DNA of 64,000 nt from Paenibacillus sp. HW567 (GTDB lineage Bacteria > Bacillota > Bacilli > Paenibacillales > Paenibacillaceae): contig NZ_KB910518.1 in NCBI RefSeq assembly GCF_000374185.1, positions 6,709,286 to 6,773,285 on the forward strand, read 5' to 3'. Position 1 is the stretch's first letter; each line of letters opens with the position of its first letter. This document shows, one piece after another, positions 35,476-46,173 of the stretch. The translations under genes were made by a program, and so were the position numbers. The notes under the pieces were generated by a model, which worked only from the letters and a program-made list of their open reading frames with translations, did no database searches and was not told the origin of the DNA.

Positions 35476-36297
35476 ATGACTTTGATAACTACAGAGAATC
35501 GCAGGGCGGGCGGCTTGTTCGTGATGAAATGCGGCGGCAGTACGCTGGCTGCGCTTCCCGATTCGTTTTTTGAGGACTTACGGGAGCTACAGCTAAGCGG
35601 CGTTCAGCCCGTTATTGTTCATGGGGGCGGACCTGCGATCTCCGGCAATCTGGAGCGGCTGGGTATCGAGAGCAGCTTCGTGAACGGCCTGCGGGTGACG
35701 ACCGAGGAAGTGCTGGACGTCGTAGAGATGACGCTGGCGGGAAGCATCAACAAGGCGATTGTCCGAAGGATTCAGGGCAGCGGCGGACAGGCGCTCGGCT
35801 TATCCGGTGTGGATGGACGGCTGATTACCGCCCGGCTGGTCGCGAACAGCGGCGAGGTAGGACTGGTTGGCGAAGTGACGGAGGTCAATGCGGAGATTGT
35901 AAAAGGTGTGCTGGCGATGGGCTATATCCCCGTAATTGCGCCGATTGGCGTAGATGCTGCGGGTCAGCGCTATAACATTAACGCAGATACGGCGGCGGGA
36001 GCGGTGGCTTCTTTTATTGAGTCGCCCTCAATGATTGTCGTGACGGATGTGCCGGGTATTATGCGCACGATAGATGGCCGCAAAAAAGTGCTTCCATCAG
36101 TAACGGTAACGCAGATTGAGGAATTAATCGAGAGCGGCGAGATCTATGGCGGAATGATTCCAAAAGTACGCGCCGCGATGGACTGCATTCAGGGCAGCGT
36201 GTCGGAAGTGGTCATTGTTGACGGCAAGGAGCCGCAGGTGCTCAGCCGGGTGCTGCAGGGTGAAGAGCTGGGAACACGGATTATTCGTTCATTATAA
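35476..36297 (+). CDS. argB: Acetylglutamate kinase
   Basis: Phosphorylates N-acetylglutamate, the second step of the pathway. 273 residues. The amino-acid-kinase motifs are VMKCGGST near the N-terminus, PVIVHGGGPAISGNLERLG, and NINADTAAGAVA. Unlike arginine-inhibited hexameric forms, it lacks an obvious long N-terminal helix, suggesting a dimer; this is inference. AGGGAAGG precedes the ATG by about ten bases. Confidence 0.95.
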   Translation: MTLITTENRRAGGLFVMKCGGSTLAALPDSFFEDLRELQLSGVQPVIVHGGGPAISGNLERLGIESSFVNGLRVTTEEVLDVVEMTLAGSINKAIVRRIQGSGGQALGLSGVDGRLITARLVANSGEVGLVGEVTEVNAEIVKGVLAMGYIPVIAPIGVDAAGQRYNINADTAAGAVASFIESPSMIVVTDVPGIMRTIDGRKKVLPSVTVTQIEELIESGEIYGGMIPKVRAAMDCIQGSVSEVVIVDGKEPQVLSRVLQGEELGTRIIRSL

Positions 36298-36352
36298 AAT
36301 AACAAGCGCTGACGGGAATACCGGAAGCAGCATGGTGGGAGAGTGACTAAGA

Positions 36353-37639
36353 ATGAGTGAGCTTACGCAAGCGGACAAAGATTCTTTGACAGGGGAGCCG
36401 CAGGACCGTTCAGTGGAAAAGGAGGTTCAGGAGGCTGCTCCTGCCAAGCTGAGTGCGGTATTCCCGTCCTACGCGAGATATGACATCAGTCTCGTCAAGG
36501 GCAAGGGTAGCTGGGTATGGGACGATCAGGGTAACAAGTATCTTGATTTCATGTGCGGCCTCGCCGTAACCAGTCTGGGACACGCTCCCGAGAAGGTTGG
36601 CGCGAAGCTGAAGGAACAGATTGATACCCTGTGGCATGTCTCGAACCTGTTCCACATTCCGGGGCAGGACCGGGTAGCGGCGCTGCTTACAGCTAACAGT
36701 TGTGCGGATCAGGTATTCTTTTGCAACAGCGGGGCCGAAGCGAATGAAGCGGCCATTAAGCTGGCGCGCCGTTACCACCAGAAGGTGAAGGGGACGGGAC
36801 GTTATGAAGTGATCACGTTCGAGCAGTCCTTTCATGGACGGACCATTGCGACACTGACAGCTACCGGGCAGCAAAAGGTAAAAGAAGGCTTCCTGCCGCT
36901 CCCGGCAGGCTTCAAGACCGTGCCGCTGCATGATCTTCCGGCGCTGAAGGCCGCAATTTCCGAGAATACCGCAGCAATCATGCTGGAGATGGTTCTGGCT
37001 GAAGGCGGCGTGCTGGAGGTGCAGCAGGAGTTCCTCGACGCTGTTGTAGCGCTGTGCAAGGAGCACGGTCTGCTATTGATCGTGGATGAGGTTCAGACCG
37101 GTATGGGGCGCACGGGCAAGCTGTTCGCGCATCAGCACTACGGCATTGAGCCCGATATTTTCACCTTGGCTAAGGGCGTGGCCAGCGGATTCCCTGCAGG
37201 CGTGATGCTGGGCAAGGGCTATCTGCGCGAAGCGTTCAGCCCGGGTGCGCATGCAAGCACCTTTGGCGGAACGCCGCTGGCAGCGGCGGTGATGGAAGCG
37301 ACGATTGAAACGATGCTGGAGGATAATCTGGCGCAGCGTGCCGCCGACATGGGCGAGTACCTCAAGGGGCTGCTGGGCGACAAGCTGGCGGATACGCCGT
37401 TTGTGAAGGAAATCCGCGGCAAAGGCCTGCTCATCGGCATCGAATGCGCAGCGCCGGTAGGGGACATTGTGCTGGCTGGACAGCAGCGCGGACTGCTGTT
37501 CGTACAGGCCGGACCGAATGTGATTCGGCTGCTGCCTAACTTTTATGTAAGCGTCGAGGAGATCCACCAGGCGGTGGACATCCTTTCGGAACTCATTCAT
37601 ACTTATGCTAACAATGGAAAGTGGGAGGCAGGTTCATGA
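36353..37639 (+). CDS. argD: Acetylornithine aminotransferase
   Basis: PLP-dependent enzyme making N-acetylornithine. 428 residues, including a polar N-terminal extension of about 30 residues before the family start (VFPSYARYDISLVKG). PLP-binding Lys274 is in TLAKGVASGF; Asp245 in LLIVDEVQTGMGRTG contacts the ring nitrogen; FFCNSGAEANEAAIKLAR and FHGRT are also typical. The stop overlaps the argF start as ATGA. Confidence 0.95.
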   Translation: MSELTQADKDSLTGEPQDRSVEKEVQEAAPAKLSAVFPSYARYDISLVKGKGSWVWDDQGNKYLDFMCGLAVTSLGHAPEKVGAKLKEQIDTLWHVSNLFHIPGQDRVAALLTANSCADQVFFCNSGAEANEAAIKLARRYHQKVKGTGRYEVITFEQSFHGRTIATLTATGQQKVKEGFLPLPAGFKTVPLHDLPALKAAISENTAAIMLEMVLAEGGVLEVQQEFLDAVVALCKEHGLLLIVDEVQTGMGRTGKLFAHQHYGIEPDIFTLAKGVASGFPAGVMLGKGYLREAFSPGAHASTFGGTPLAAAVMEATIETMLEDNLAQRAADMGEYLKGLLGDKLADTPFVKEIRGKGLLIGIECAAPVGDIVLAGQQRGLLFVQAGPNVIRLLPNFYVSVEEIHQAVDILSELIHTYANNGKWEAGS

Positions 37640-38604
37640 GCCAGGGAGTACAACAGGATACCGGGAAACTAGCACAGCAGCTTAAAGGCCGTGATTTGCT
37701 GGAGCTGAACGACTACAGCCCGGAGGAAATCACGTATTTGATTGATTTGGCCATTGAGCTGAAGCGCAAGCAGAAGAGCGGTGAGGTCTACCAGCCCCTG
37801 AAGGGCAAGACCATTGGACTGATCTTTGAGAAATCCTCGACCCGCACGCGCGTATCGTTCGAAGTGGGCATGTATCAGCTTGGCGGCCATGCGCTTTTCC
37901 TGAGCAAAAATGACATCCAGCTCGGACGCGGCGAAACGGTTGGCGATACAGCGCAGGTGATGTCGCGTTATCTGGACGGCATTATGATCCGTACCTTCGG
38001 CCATGATAAAGTAGAGGATTTGGCCCGTTATGCTTCCGTTCCCGTGATCAACGGGCTGAGCGATCTGGCGCACCCGTGCCAGGTGCTGGCCGATTACCAG
38101 ACGGTATACGAGCACAAGGGCAAGCTGAAGGGCCTGAAGCTGGCCTATATCGGGGACGGCAACAACATGGCGCATTCCCTGCTGATCGGCGGAGCCAAGC
38201 TGGGTGTGAATGTCTCGGTTGCCGGACCTGAGGGCTACGAGCCGGATGCGGCTGTAGTGGCGGAGGCGCGCGAGATTGCCAAGGAGACCGGAGCGGTAAT
38301 CGTGATCACCCGCAGCCCGCAGGAAGCTGTACAGGATGCCGATGTGATCTACACGGACGTCTGGGCGAGCATGGGCTTCGAGGCCGAGCAGAAGGCGCGT
38401 GAGGCTGCTTTTAAGGACTATCAGGTCAACGAAGAACTGGTAAAAGGCGCGAAGAGTGACTATCTGTTCCTGCACTGCCTGCCTGCCCACCGCGAAGAAG
38501 AGGTCAGCACCGGCGTGATCGACGGTCCGAACTCGGTCATTTTCGACCAGGCCGAGAACCGCCTGCATGCGCAGAAGGCGCTGATGGCTGCGTTGATGGG
38601 CTAA
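37636..38604 (+). CDS. argF: Ornithine carbamoyltransferase
   Basis: Joins ornithine and carbamoyl phosphate to give citrulline. 322 residues from ATG 37636, which overlaps the argD stop and follows GGGAGG; an upstream GTG at 37621 is less likely. The carbamoyl-phosphate motif is EKSSTRTRVSFEVGM, with LAHPCQVLADYQT and the ornithine-binding LHCLPAHREEEV. Last gene of the argCJBDF operon. argG and argH follow after a 339-base gap. Confidence 0.96.
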   Translation: MSQGVQQDTGKLAQQLKGRDLLELNDYSPEEITYLIDLAIELKRKQKSGEVYQPLKGKTIGLIFEKSSTRTRVSFEVGMYQLGGHALFLSKNDIQLGRGETVGDTAQVMSRYLDGIMIRTFGHDKVEDLARYASVPVINGLSDLAHPCQVLADYQTVYEHKGKLKGLKLAYIGDGNNMAHSLLIGGAKLGVNVSVAGPEGYEPDAAVVAEAREIAKETGAVIVITRSPQEAVQDADVIYTDVWASMGFEAEQKAREAAFKDYQVNEELVKGAKSDYLFLHCLPAHREEEVSTGVIDGPNSVIFDQAENRLHAQKALMAALMG

Positions 38605-38943
38605 GCTGCATTCGCGTTTGAAATTTAGGATTTAGAGGAATTCAGGATCGAGCCGTCGAGCCTGTATGGGTCTAATATTATATAAAAAACTATATAAGAT
38701 GAACTTAGTATTAAGCGTTAGAATCTGGTGCGAAGCAGCGGAGTGAAAGTTTGGAACTGTAGGAGCGATAGCGTCCGCCTTTGTCTCCAGATGTTATCCG
38801 CTTAGCGGTATAATTCAGAAACATCTGGAGACAACAGCGGCCGGAAGTCCAAACATTTCACGCAGTTGCGTCCGGGCAACAGATTTCTACACGCCGGTCC
38901 AGGCTCATCTTATACCCCCCACACGAAAGGAAGTCACACCCCC
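38605..38943 (+). other. Intergenic stretch between argF and argG holding repeat A2
   Basis: No gene. The main content is the family A repeat at 38730-38870. I do not see a clear terminator with T run after argF; the repeat hairpin itself may limit read-through. The last 20 bases carry the argG ribosome-binding site AAAGGA. Confidence 0.6.
38730..38870 (+). repeat. Interspersed palindromic repeat, family A copy 2
   Basis: The outer arms GTGAAA and TTTGGA pair with TCCAAA and TTTCAC. The inner perfect 15-bp stem pairs 38781-38795 with 38820-38834 (TTGTCTCCAGATGTT). The tip is CCGC-TTA-GCGG. Compared with copy 1 the paired positions differ on both sides in a compensating way. Confidence 0.85.
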
Positions 38944-40176
<1,233 letters not shown>

Positions 40177-40177
40177 A

Positions 40178-40300
40178 AACGGCTTGCGCCGTCCATAAAA
40201 GGACGCGGCCCGTTTCCGCGGGAAATATAAAGCATAGCGTGAAATAACCAGCCCACAGAAGGCCGTTCCTCCCGTCAGGACAGGAGCGGCCCTTCTAACG
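40178..40300 (+). other. Hairpin-rich spacer between argG and argH
   Basis: Short hairpins are visible: CGTCC-ATAAAA-GGACG, CCCG-TTTC-CGGG and GGCCG/CGGCC around 40260-40295. None is followed by a T run. They may stabilise or process the message. Confidence 0.4.
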
Positions 40301-40323
40301 TCGGGCAGAGGAGGAAATAACAG

Positions 40324-41739
40324 GTGAGCAAGCTGTGGGGCGGACGTTTTACCAAAGGAACGAACAAGCTGGTGGAGGAATATACAGCCTCTATCGGATT
40401 CGATAAAGCCTTGGCTGAAGAAGATGTGCAGGGCAGTCTGGCCCATGTCACCATGCTGGGCAAATGCGGCATCCTGCCGCAAGAGGACGTAGAGGCGATT
40501 AAGGATGGACTGAACAAGGTGCTGGAGAAGGTGCGTACGGGCGAGATTGTATTTTCAGTGGCGGACGAAGATATTCATATGAATATCGAAAAGAACCTGA
40601 TCGAGGAAATTGGTCCTGTCGGCGGCAAGCTGCACACCGGACGCAGCCGGAATGATCAGGTGGCTACGGATATGCACCTCTATCTGCGGAACCGCGTGGT
40701 GGAGCTGGTGGCCCTGCTGCATGAGCTGCAGGAAGCGCTGATTGGACAAGCGAAAGACAATGTGGAGACGATTGTTCCGGGCTACACGCATTTGCAGCGT
40801 GCCCAGCCGATTCTGTTCGCCCACCATCTGCTGGCCTACGTGTCCATGTTCCGCCGCGATGCGGAGAGACTCACCGACAGCTACAAGCGGATCAACGTGT
40901 TGCCGCTGGGTGCAGGGGCGCTGGCGGGAACCACCTTCCCGATTGACCGTCATTTTGTAGCGGAGCAGCTTGGGTTTGGCAGCGTGTATGAGAACAGTCT
41001 GGACGCTGTCAGCGACCGTGATTTCATCGTGGAGTTCCTGGCGAATGCCGCGCTGGTTATGACCCATCTGTCCCGGCTCAGCGAGGAGCTGGTGCTGTGG
41101 AGCAGCACCGAGTTCAGCTTCGTGGAGCTGGACGATGCCTTCTGTACAGGCAGCAGCATTATGCCGCAGAAGAAGAACCCGGATGTGCCGGAGCTGGTGC
41201 GCGGGAAGACAGGCCGTGTCTACGGCAATCTGATCGGCCTGCTGACCGTATTGAAGTCGCTGCCCCTGGCCTACAACAAGGATATGCAGGAAGACAAGGA
41301 AGGCATGTTCGACACTGTAGCCACTTTGACCGGAGCGCTGCAGCTATTCGCGCCGATGATCTCCACGATGAAGGTGAACAAAGGCCGGATGCGCGAAGCC
41401 GTCAATACGGACTTCTCCAACGCAACCGACATCGCCGACTTCCTGGTAGGCAAAGGTCTGCCGTTCCGCCAGGCGCATGAGGTGATTGGCAAGACAGTGC
41501 TGTACTGCATCAATGAAGGCAAATTCCTGCTTGATCTGACGCTGGAGGAGTTCAAGGAGTTCTCCCCGCTGTTCGATGAGCAGATCTATGCCGTCCTGCA
41601 GCCGGAGGCTGTGGTGAACGCCCGCAACGTCTACGGCGGCACGGCTTCGGTGCAGGTGAAGGCAGCGATTGAGCGCGCCGAAGCCGCACTGCAAGAGACC
41701 GGTGAGTGGGTAGCGCAGCACGTGAATACGATAGGCTAA
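40324..41739 (+). CDS. argH: Argininosuccinate lyase
   Basis: Last step to arginine, releasing fumarate. 471 residues starting with GTG at 40324, with GAGGAGG about 11 bases before. The signature GSSIMPQKKNPDVPEL is present, as are HTGRSRNDQVATD near 100 and YTHLQRAQPI. A very strong terminator follows, shared with the convergent esterase gene. Confidence 0.97.
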   Translation: MSKLWGGRFTKGTNKLVEEYTASIGFDKALAEEDVQGSLAHVTMLGKCGILPQEDVEAIKDGLNKVLEKVRTGEIVFSVADEDIHMNIEKNLIEEIGPVGGKLHTGRSRNDQVATDMHLYLRNRVVELVALLHELQEALIGQAKDNVETIVPGYTHLQRAQPILFAHHLLAYVSMFRRDAERLTDSYKRINVLPLGAGALAGTTFPIDRHFVAEQLGFGSVYENSLDAVSDRDFIVEFLANAALVMTHLSRLSEELVLWSSTEFSFVELDDAFCTGSSIMPQKKNPDVPELVRGKTGRVYGNLIGLLTVLKSLPLAYNKDMQEDKEGMFDTVATLTGALQLFAPMISTMKVNKGRMREAVNTDFSNATDIADFLVGKGLPFRQAHEVIGKTVLYCINEGKFLLDLTLEEFKEFSPLFDEQIYAVLQPEAVVNARNVYGGTASVQVKAAIERAEAALQETGEWVAQHVNTIG

Positions 41740-41774
41740 GAGGCCGTAAGGCCAATCTGGCGGCTGAAATCAAT

Positions 41775-41823
41775 AAAGACTGTCTTTTCGCATTTTGGTG
41801 ATGCGGAAGGACAGTCTTTTTTT
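41775..41823. terminator. Bidirectional terminator between argH and the esterase gene
   Basis: A 19-bp stem (41775-41793 with 41801-41819, two G-T pairs) around TTTGGTG. T runs on the right and A residues on the left suit the convergent genes. Confidence 0.93.
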
Positions 41824-41844
41824 AATCCGCTATGAGGTCTACCC

Positions 41845-42630
41845 TCACTTACCCAGCGGCAGCCAGGCCAGCACATCTTGAATTTTGGTATCCCAATAGC
41901 CCCATTCGTGTTCGCCCGGACCTTCCTCATAGGTCAGAGACAGCGAAGTCTTGGCGCACGCCTTGCGGAACGCCTGATTATCGTCATAGAGGAAATCCTC
42001 CGTGCCGCAGCATTGATAGAGAAGCGGTTTGGGGCCAGTGGAGTGGTCAACCTCATTCAGCAGCCAGAGCAGATCCTGCGGGGTGTTTTCGATATCGGTT
42101 TTGCCAAAAATCCGTTCATACTCAGGGGCTTTCTTAGTGGGATCTTCCATGTTCATGAAATGATGTGCCATGTCGAGCGCCCCGGAAAGGCTCGCCGCCG
42201 CCGCAAAGGTCTCGGGCTTGCGCAGTCCCAGCTTGATTGCCCCGTAGCCGCCCATCGACAGCCCGGCCACAAAGGTATCCTCACGCTCCGGCGACAGCGG
42301 GAAGAAAGAACGGGCCAGCTCCGGAAGTTCTTCACTGATGAAGGTCCAGTACCGGCCTCCTTCCGCCATATCTGTGTAGAAGCTGCGGTGCACTTGCGGC
42401 ATCACTACGGCAATCCCCATTTGCGCGACATAACGTTCAATCGAGGTCCGGCGCAGCCAGATCGAGTCATCGTCGGACAGGCCATGCAGCAAATACAGTG
42501 TCGGGTGCAGCTTTCCGCGTGTTACATTGCTCATGCCAATCTGCGTTGTCGTCTGCTGGGGCAAAATAACCGTCATCGAGGTGCTCAGGCCCAGCACTTC
42601 CGAATAAAACTTACATTCTATTAAAGCCAT
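41845..42630 (-). CDS. Putative esterase, alpha/beta hydrolase (esterase D / tributyrin esterase type)
   Basis: Cytoplasmic serine hydrolase of 261 residues with no signal peptide. The nucleophile elbow is AGLSMGGYGAIKLGL; the oxyanion region is LYLLHGLSDDDSIWLRR; the catalytic His is probably in GPGEHEWGYWD. This pattern is that of the PF00756 esterase family. GAGAGGGG precedes the ATG. Substrate unknown; acetyl esters or S-formylglutathione-like thioesters are common in relatives. Confidence 0.88.
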   Translation of the reverse strand: MALIECKFYSEVLGLSTSMTVILPQQTTTQIGMSNVTRGKLHPTLYLLHGLSDDDSIWLRRTSIERYVAQMGIAVVMPQVHRSFYTDMAEGGRYWTFISEELPELARSFFPLSPEREDTFVAGLSMGGYGAIKLGLRKPETFAAAASLSGALDMAHHFMNMEDPTKKAPEYERIFGKTDIENTPQDLLWLLNEVDHSTGPKPLLYQCCGTEDFLYDDNQAFRKACAKTSLSLTYEEGPGEHEWGYWDTKIQDVLAWLPLGK

Positions 42631-42741
42631 GTTCCATATCCCCTCTCCATTCGTCCAGGCTTATAGTCATCGTACCATATTTGCGTATTAATACAGTATA
42701 ATAGCTCCGATGAAAGGGCTTTCCTTAGATCCGAAATAGGG

Positions 42742-42785
42742 GTTCACCGCCCTAGCGGCGATCTGACACTTGATAGGCGGTGAAC
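42742..42785. repeat. Inverted repeat between the esterase and CBS genes
   Basis: GTTCACCGCC and GGCGGTGAAC are perfect 10-base arms separated by 24 bases. No T run follows on either strand, so it is not a typical terminator. The remainder of this 268-base gap shows nothing else. Confidence 0.6.
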
Positions 42786-42898
42786 AAGGGTAAAGCTGGA
42801 ATGGAAAAGAATTTCGGCACATAAAGAGGAATTCATGCAGAGGAATGAGGCGGCGGCTAGCCGAATATATACACAAAGCCAGCAAACGGGGAGCAGTT

Positions 42899-43306
42899 CT
42901 ACTGCTGCCCGCCAATCAAGTCCGAGGTGTAAACTACGCCGGCGAAGGTGCCGTTTGACGTAATAATGATGCTATCCTGCTTCAGGGTATCGGGGCGGTT
43001 CATGGCTGAAGTTAAAACGAGGGACGGCGGGGCGGAAATATCGGCGGTTAGCGGTTTGCGGTTCATGAGCTTGGTTACGGATTCCCGGTAGAAGAGTTCC
43101 ATGCCTGTACGTCCGGTTACCTTAAGGAAAAAGCGTTCGCACATCAGCAGCCCAACCGGCTCATTGTGTGTATTGCAGACAACGATGGATTTGGCTTCCG
43201 GGTGCTGGAACATCACGCGCAGGGTTTCGCGGCAGGTGGAGGAGGCGGGAACTGACGGAGCCATGCGGAGAATGGCGGATAATTCATTGGCAGCGATGAT
43301 GCTCAT
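42899..43306 (-). CDS. CBS-domain protein
   Basis: Small protein of 135 residues with two CBS-like halves: VPASSTCRETLRVMFQHPEA with VVCNTHNEPVGLL, then DTLKQDSIIITSNGTFAGVV. CBS pairs usually bind adenosine nucleotides and regulate a partner. No partner domain is fused and the ligand is unknown. AAAGGATG lies about eight bases before the ATG. Confidence 0.8.
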   Translation of the reverse strand: MSIIAANELSAILRMAPSVPASSTCRETLRVMFQHPEAKSIVVCNTHNEPVGLLMCERFFLKVTGRTGMELFYRESVTKLMNRKPLTADISAPPSLVLTSAMNRPDTLKQDSIIITSNGTFAGVVYTSDLIGGQQ

Positions 43307-43401
43307 TGCAGTTCATCCTTTCTGTGATCATTGTACTCTTACAGTAACGCTCAATCATAAACTGCAATGGGGACAAAGGTAATCGCAATGTAAAGAAAAG
43401 A

Positions 43402-44823
43402 TTACCCTCGTACGCCATCCTCCACCAGCGGGTTTCTAGGGGACTCCGGCAGTGACTTGCCCATGCCGCCCCGGTTGATGGCAATGATGCGTTTCTGCGC
43501 ATAGTAGGTGTCGCGGGAGAGCAGCTTCTTCTCAGCGGCTTTACCGTCAATCAGGCGGGTGATGTAGGTCTCGACTATATAGCCGGTTTTGCCGTTCTGA
43601 ATGACGCGGGTGTCGCCGCGCGGAAGCGAGGAGTCGCTTACGTATTTGTCGGCAGGCTGCAGCACCTCTACTGTCCGGGACTGGATGAGAAAGGTCACGT
43701 TCTTCGGGAATGTGCCGAACAGCTTCACGGTTAAATAGCGGCCCTGCACCCCCGCTTTGATAATCAGGTATTTGCCGGTGTTGTTGCGGATACGGAAATT
43801 GATGTTGCCTTCGGAAAAGGTGGCATCCTGGCCTTTCGGGAGATAGTTGACCGGCAGGGAGTGATTCCGCCGCTCCACGATTTCGAGGCCTGAGCGGAGC
43901 GCAGCGTTGTAAAGCGTGCTCGACACCTGGCAGATGCCGCCGCCTGTGCCGGGCTGAAGTTTGCCGTTGACGATTACCGGCGCTTCCCGGAAGCCTGTGT
44001 CTGCCTGTGCCTTCTGAATGGCTTTGCCGTAATCGAAGACGGCACCCGGAGGCAGAATAGTGCCGTCAACGGCTTGGGCGGCGGATTCGATGTTGAAGGT
44101 GCGTCCGGGTCCGCTTGCGCCGAGCGAGGTGCTGAATTCAGAGATTTTTCGTTCAACACCTTGAGCTTTCAGCGCTTTCAAGGTAACATCCGGCTGTTGA
44201 ACGCTAAGAGGCACTTCAAAGACGATTGGCTTCCCCTGAAGGTTGCCGCTGCTGCGCAAGGTGGATGGCACAGCCGCCCGCAGGGTAAGCTCCAGCGCAT
44301 GCCAGTCTACCTCGAAGGAGGTTGTTCCGGGCGTGTACACCACACGGTCATCTGCGGTGATTACCCGGACGGCATCCACGGGGGCGCCGAAGGTCTTTTT
44401 TTCCCAGGCGGGACTCAGGCGCTTCTGCAGTTGTGTGAGATCGAGGTTCATCCCAAGCTCGAAGCTGCGGGGAAAGCTCAGGCGGGCGCGCACCCGGTCA
44501 AGCAATCCGCCCTCAGTGAGTGTGTCTAGCGTACGGAGGAAATCCGCCGCATCATAGGCCATTCCAGCCTGCTTCAGTGTCAAGGTTGTTTCTGTACTTC
44601 CTTCCGCCTTCAGCACCAAGGGAACCGATTCCAGCGCCTTAAGCCGTGACTTCAATTCCGTGCGCACCACGGCAACGTCCATTCCGCCAAGGTCCCAGCC
44701 GGCAATGGCAGTTTTTTGGGGCAGGGTATGCTGATTTCCATATAAATGCAATCCTCCGGTTACCAGTGAGCCAGTCAATATAAGACCGATCACTATGATG
44801 AGGGCGGTATGGGTTTTTTTCAT
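43402..44823 (-). CDS. VanW-family protein (YoaR type)
   Basis: Membrane-anchored or exported protein of 473 residues. The N-terminal hydrophobic segment is ALIIVIGLILTGSLVTGGL. A putative peptidoglycan-binding domain covers about 60-230, the VanW domain about 230-370 (GRTFNIESAAQAVDGTILPP, GGGICQVSSTLYNAALRSGL), and the C-terminus is G5-like (VLQPADKYVSDSSLP). VanW proteins occur in vancomycin operons but their function is unclear; this gene has no van neighbours. AAGGAGAT precedes the ATG. Confidence 0.9.
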   Translation of the reverse strand: MKKTHTALIIVIGLILTGSLVTGGLHLYGNQHTLPQKTAIAGWDLGGMDVAVVRTELKSRLKALESVPLVLKAEGSTETTLTLKQAGMAYDAADFLRTLDTLTEGGLLDRVRARLSFPRSFELGMNLDLTQLQKRLSPAWEKKTFGAPVDAVRVITADDRVVYTPGTTSFEVDWHALELTLRAAVPSTLRSSGNLQGKPIVFEVPLSVQQPDVTLKALKAQGVERKISEFSTSLGASGPGRTFNIESAAQAVDGTILPPGAVFDYGKAIQKAQADTGFREAPVIVNGKLQPGTGGGICQVSSTLYNAALRSGLEIVERRNHSLPVNYLPKGQDATFSEGNINFRIRNNTGKYLIIKAGVQGRYLTVKLFGTFPKNVTFLIQSRTVEVLQPADKYVSDSSLPRGDTRVIQNGKTGYIVETYITRLIDGKAAEKKLLSRDTYYAQKRIIAINRGGMGKSLPESPRNPLVEDGVRG

Positions 44824-45462
44824 GAATAATCTCCTTCTGCAGGGCGGATTTGCGCTGATTCAGCGCGGGCCGGGGCGGACAGGCTTAAGGAAAGCTCTTT
44901 GCAGCCGATATAATAAATAGATATGTTGAACTAAAGGGCAGTAGCGACAGAGGGGAAGTCCAAACTAAATGTTGGAATTCAAACGATACTCCGCTGAACG
45001 GGTCAGGGCGTGGAGATCACGCTGGAGGCGTATCAGGCCCCGCGAACAGAATCATCTCCTGATCGGAGGAGTCTACCTGCTTGTAACGGACTGAGCCGCT
45101 CTTATTTCCACTGGAAGTTATTTTTTCGCAAGTGTGCGGACTCCAGCGCCTTTATGGGCAGATATTCACCCCAAATATACCTGCCGAAGAGGCGATAAGC
45201 GCTTTACGGTCCGTCCTTCGGCTAAATCTATCCCTTTCGGGAAAATAACGTCCTTGCGGTCTGTAAGGAACAGAGGCTGGATACGAAGAATCCCTTTATT
45301 GAGCAGGTATTTATAGGTGCTTTTATATGTATATGTGTGTTGTCCGAAAAACTTTCGGGTACTCAAGCAGTTACGGATTTGTTACAATAGATACGCCTGC
45401 GGTATGAATGCAGTTAATGGAAACTACTGTGGTTTGCTGCCAGAAAGCAGGCACAGGGGAAT
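44824..45462 (+). other. Long intergenic region before ftsE
   Basis: No convincing gene in 639 bases; short open frames here lack ribosome-binding sites. It contains a sigma-D-like motif (44886-44911), a stretch near 44940-44970 faintly like the outer arm of repeat A (GAGGGGAAGT), a small hairpin CTCC-TGATC-GGAG near 45057, and a TACAAT at 45383-45388 that could be the ftsE -10. Confidence 0.5.
44886..44911 (+). promoter_or_regulatory. Unassigned sigma-D-like promoter motif
   Basis: TAAG at 44886-44889, 14-base spacer and a perfect GCCGATAT at 44904-44911. The next gene on this strand, ftsE, starts more than 540 bases later. Confidence 0.4.
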
Positions 45463-46173
45463 ATGTCAGAATCGGGAAGTGATGAATTGATCGAAATGCA
45501 GGATGTGTGGAAAACCTATCCCAATGGAACCCATGCGCTTCAAGGCGTATCCGTCAAAATCGACCGCAACGAGTTCGTGTATATCGTCGGACCGTCCGGT
45601 GCCGGTAAATCAACGTTCATGAAATTAATCTATAGAGAAGAGTCGCCGACCAAAGGGCAAATATCCGTAGGCGGGTTTAACATAGGCAAGCTGAAGCCGC
45701 GCAAAATTCCTTATGTCCGCCGCAATATCGGCGTGGTGTTCCAGGATTTCCGCCTGCTGCCGAAGCTGACCGCCTATGAGAATATCGCTTTTGCGATGGA
45801 GGTTATCGAGGCGCCGAAGAAGGTCATCAAGAAGCGTGTGCCTGAAGTGCTCGAACTGGTCGGACTGCGCAGCAAAGCAAACCGCGAGCCTTCGCAGCTA
45901 TCAGGCGGGGAGCAGCAGCGGATTGCAATAGCGCGGGCGATTGTCAACAACCCTTCCGTCATTATTGCGGACGAGCCTACCGGCAACCTGGACCCGGAAA
46001 CCTCTTGGGGAATTATGCAACTGCTGGATGAAATCAATTTTCGCGGGACCACGATTGTAATGGCTACCCACAATAGGGATATCGTCAATAAAATGCGCAA
46101 ACGCGTACTCGCTATTGAGAACGGAAACATTGTGAGAGACCAAGTGAGAGGGGAATATGGTTATGAGTTTTAA
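45463..46173 (+). CDS. ftsE: Cell-division ABC transporter ATPase FtsE
   Basis: ATPase that with FtsX transmits a cytoplasmic signal to cell-wall hydrolases outside. 236 residues. Walker A is GPSGAGKST, the signature is LSGGEQQR, and Walker B is VIIADEPTGNLDPET. AGGGGAA precedes the ATG. It overlaps ftsX by 11 bases, and the M23 hydrolase gene follows. Confidence 0.96.
   Translation: MSESGSDELIEMQDVWKTYPNGTHALQGVSVKIDRNEFVYIVGPSGAGKSTFMKLIYREESPTKGQISVGGFNIGKLKPRKIPYVRRNIGVVFQDFRLLPKLTAYENIAFAMEVIEAPKKVIKKRVPEVLELVGLRSKANREPSQLSGGEQQRIAIARAIVNNPSVIIADEPTGNLDPETSWGIMQLLDEINFRGTTIVMATHNRDIVNKMRKRVLAIENGNIVRDQVRGEYGYEF

Noticed and set aside
44938..44990. Fourth copy of family A repeat
   Set aside because: Only the short block GAGGGGAAGT and a nearby CCAAAC resemble it; the complementary arm and inner stem are missing.
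45010..45198. 62-codon open frame in the gap before ftsE
   Set aside because: No ribosome-binding site, no recognisable protein features, and overlapping short frames in the same stretch; likely chance.
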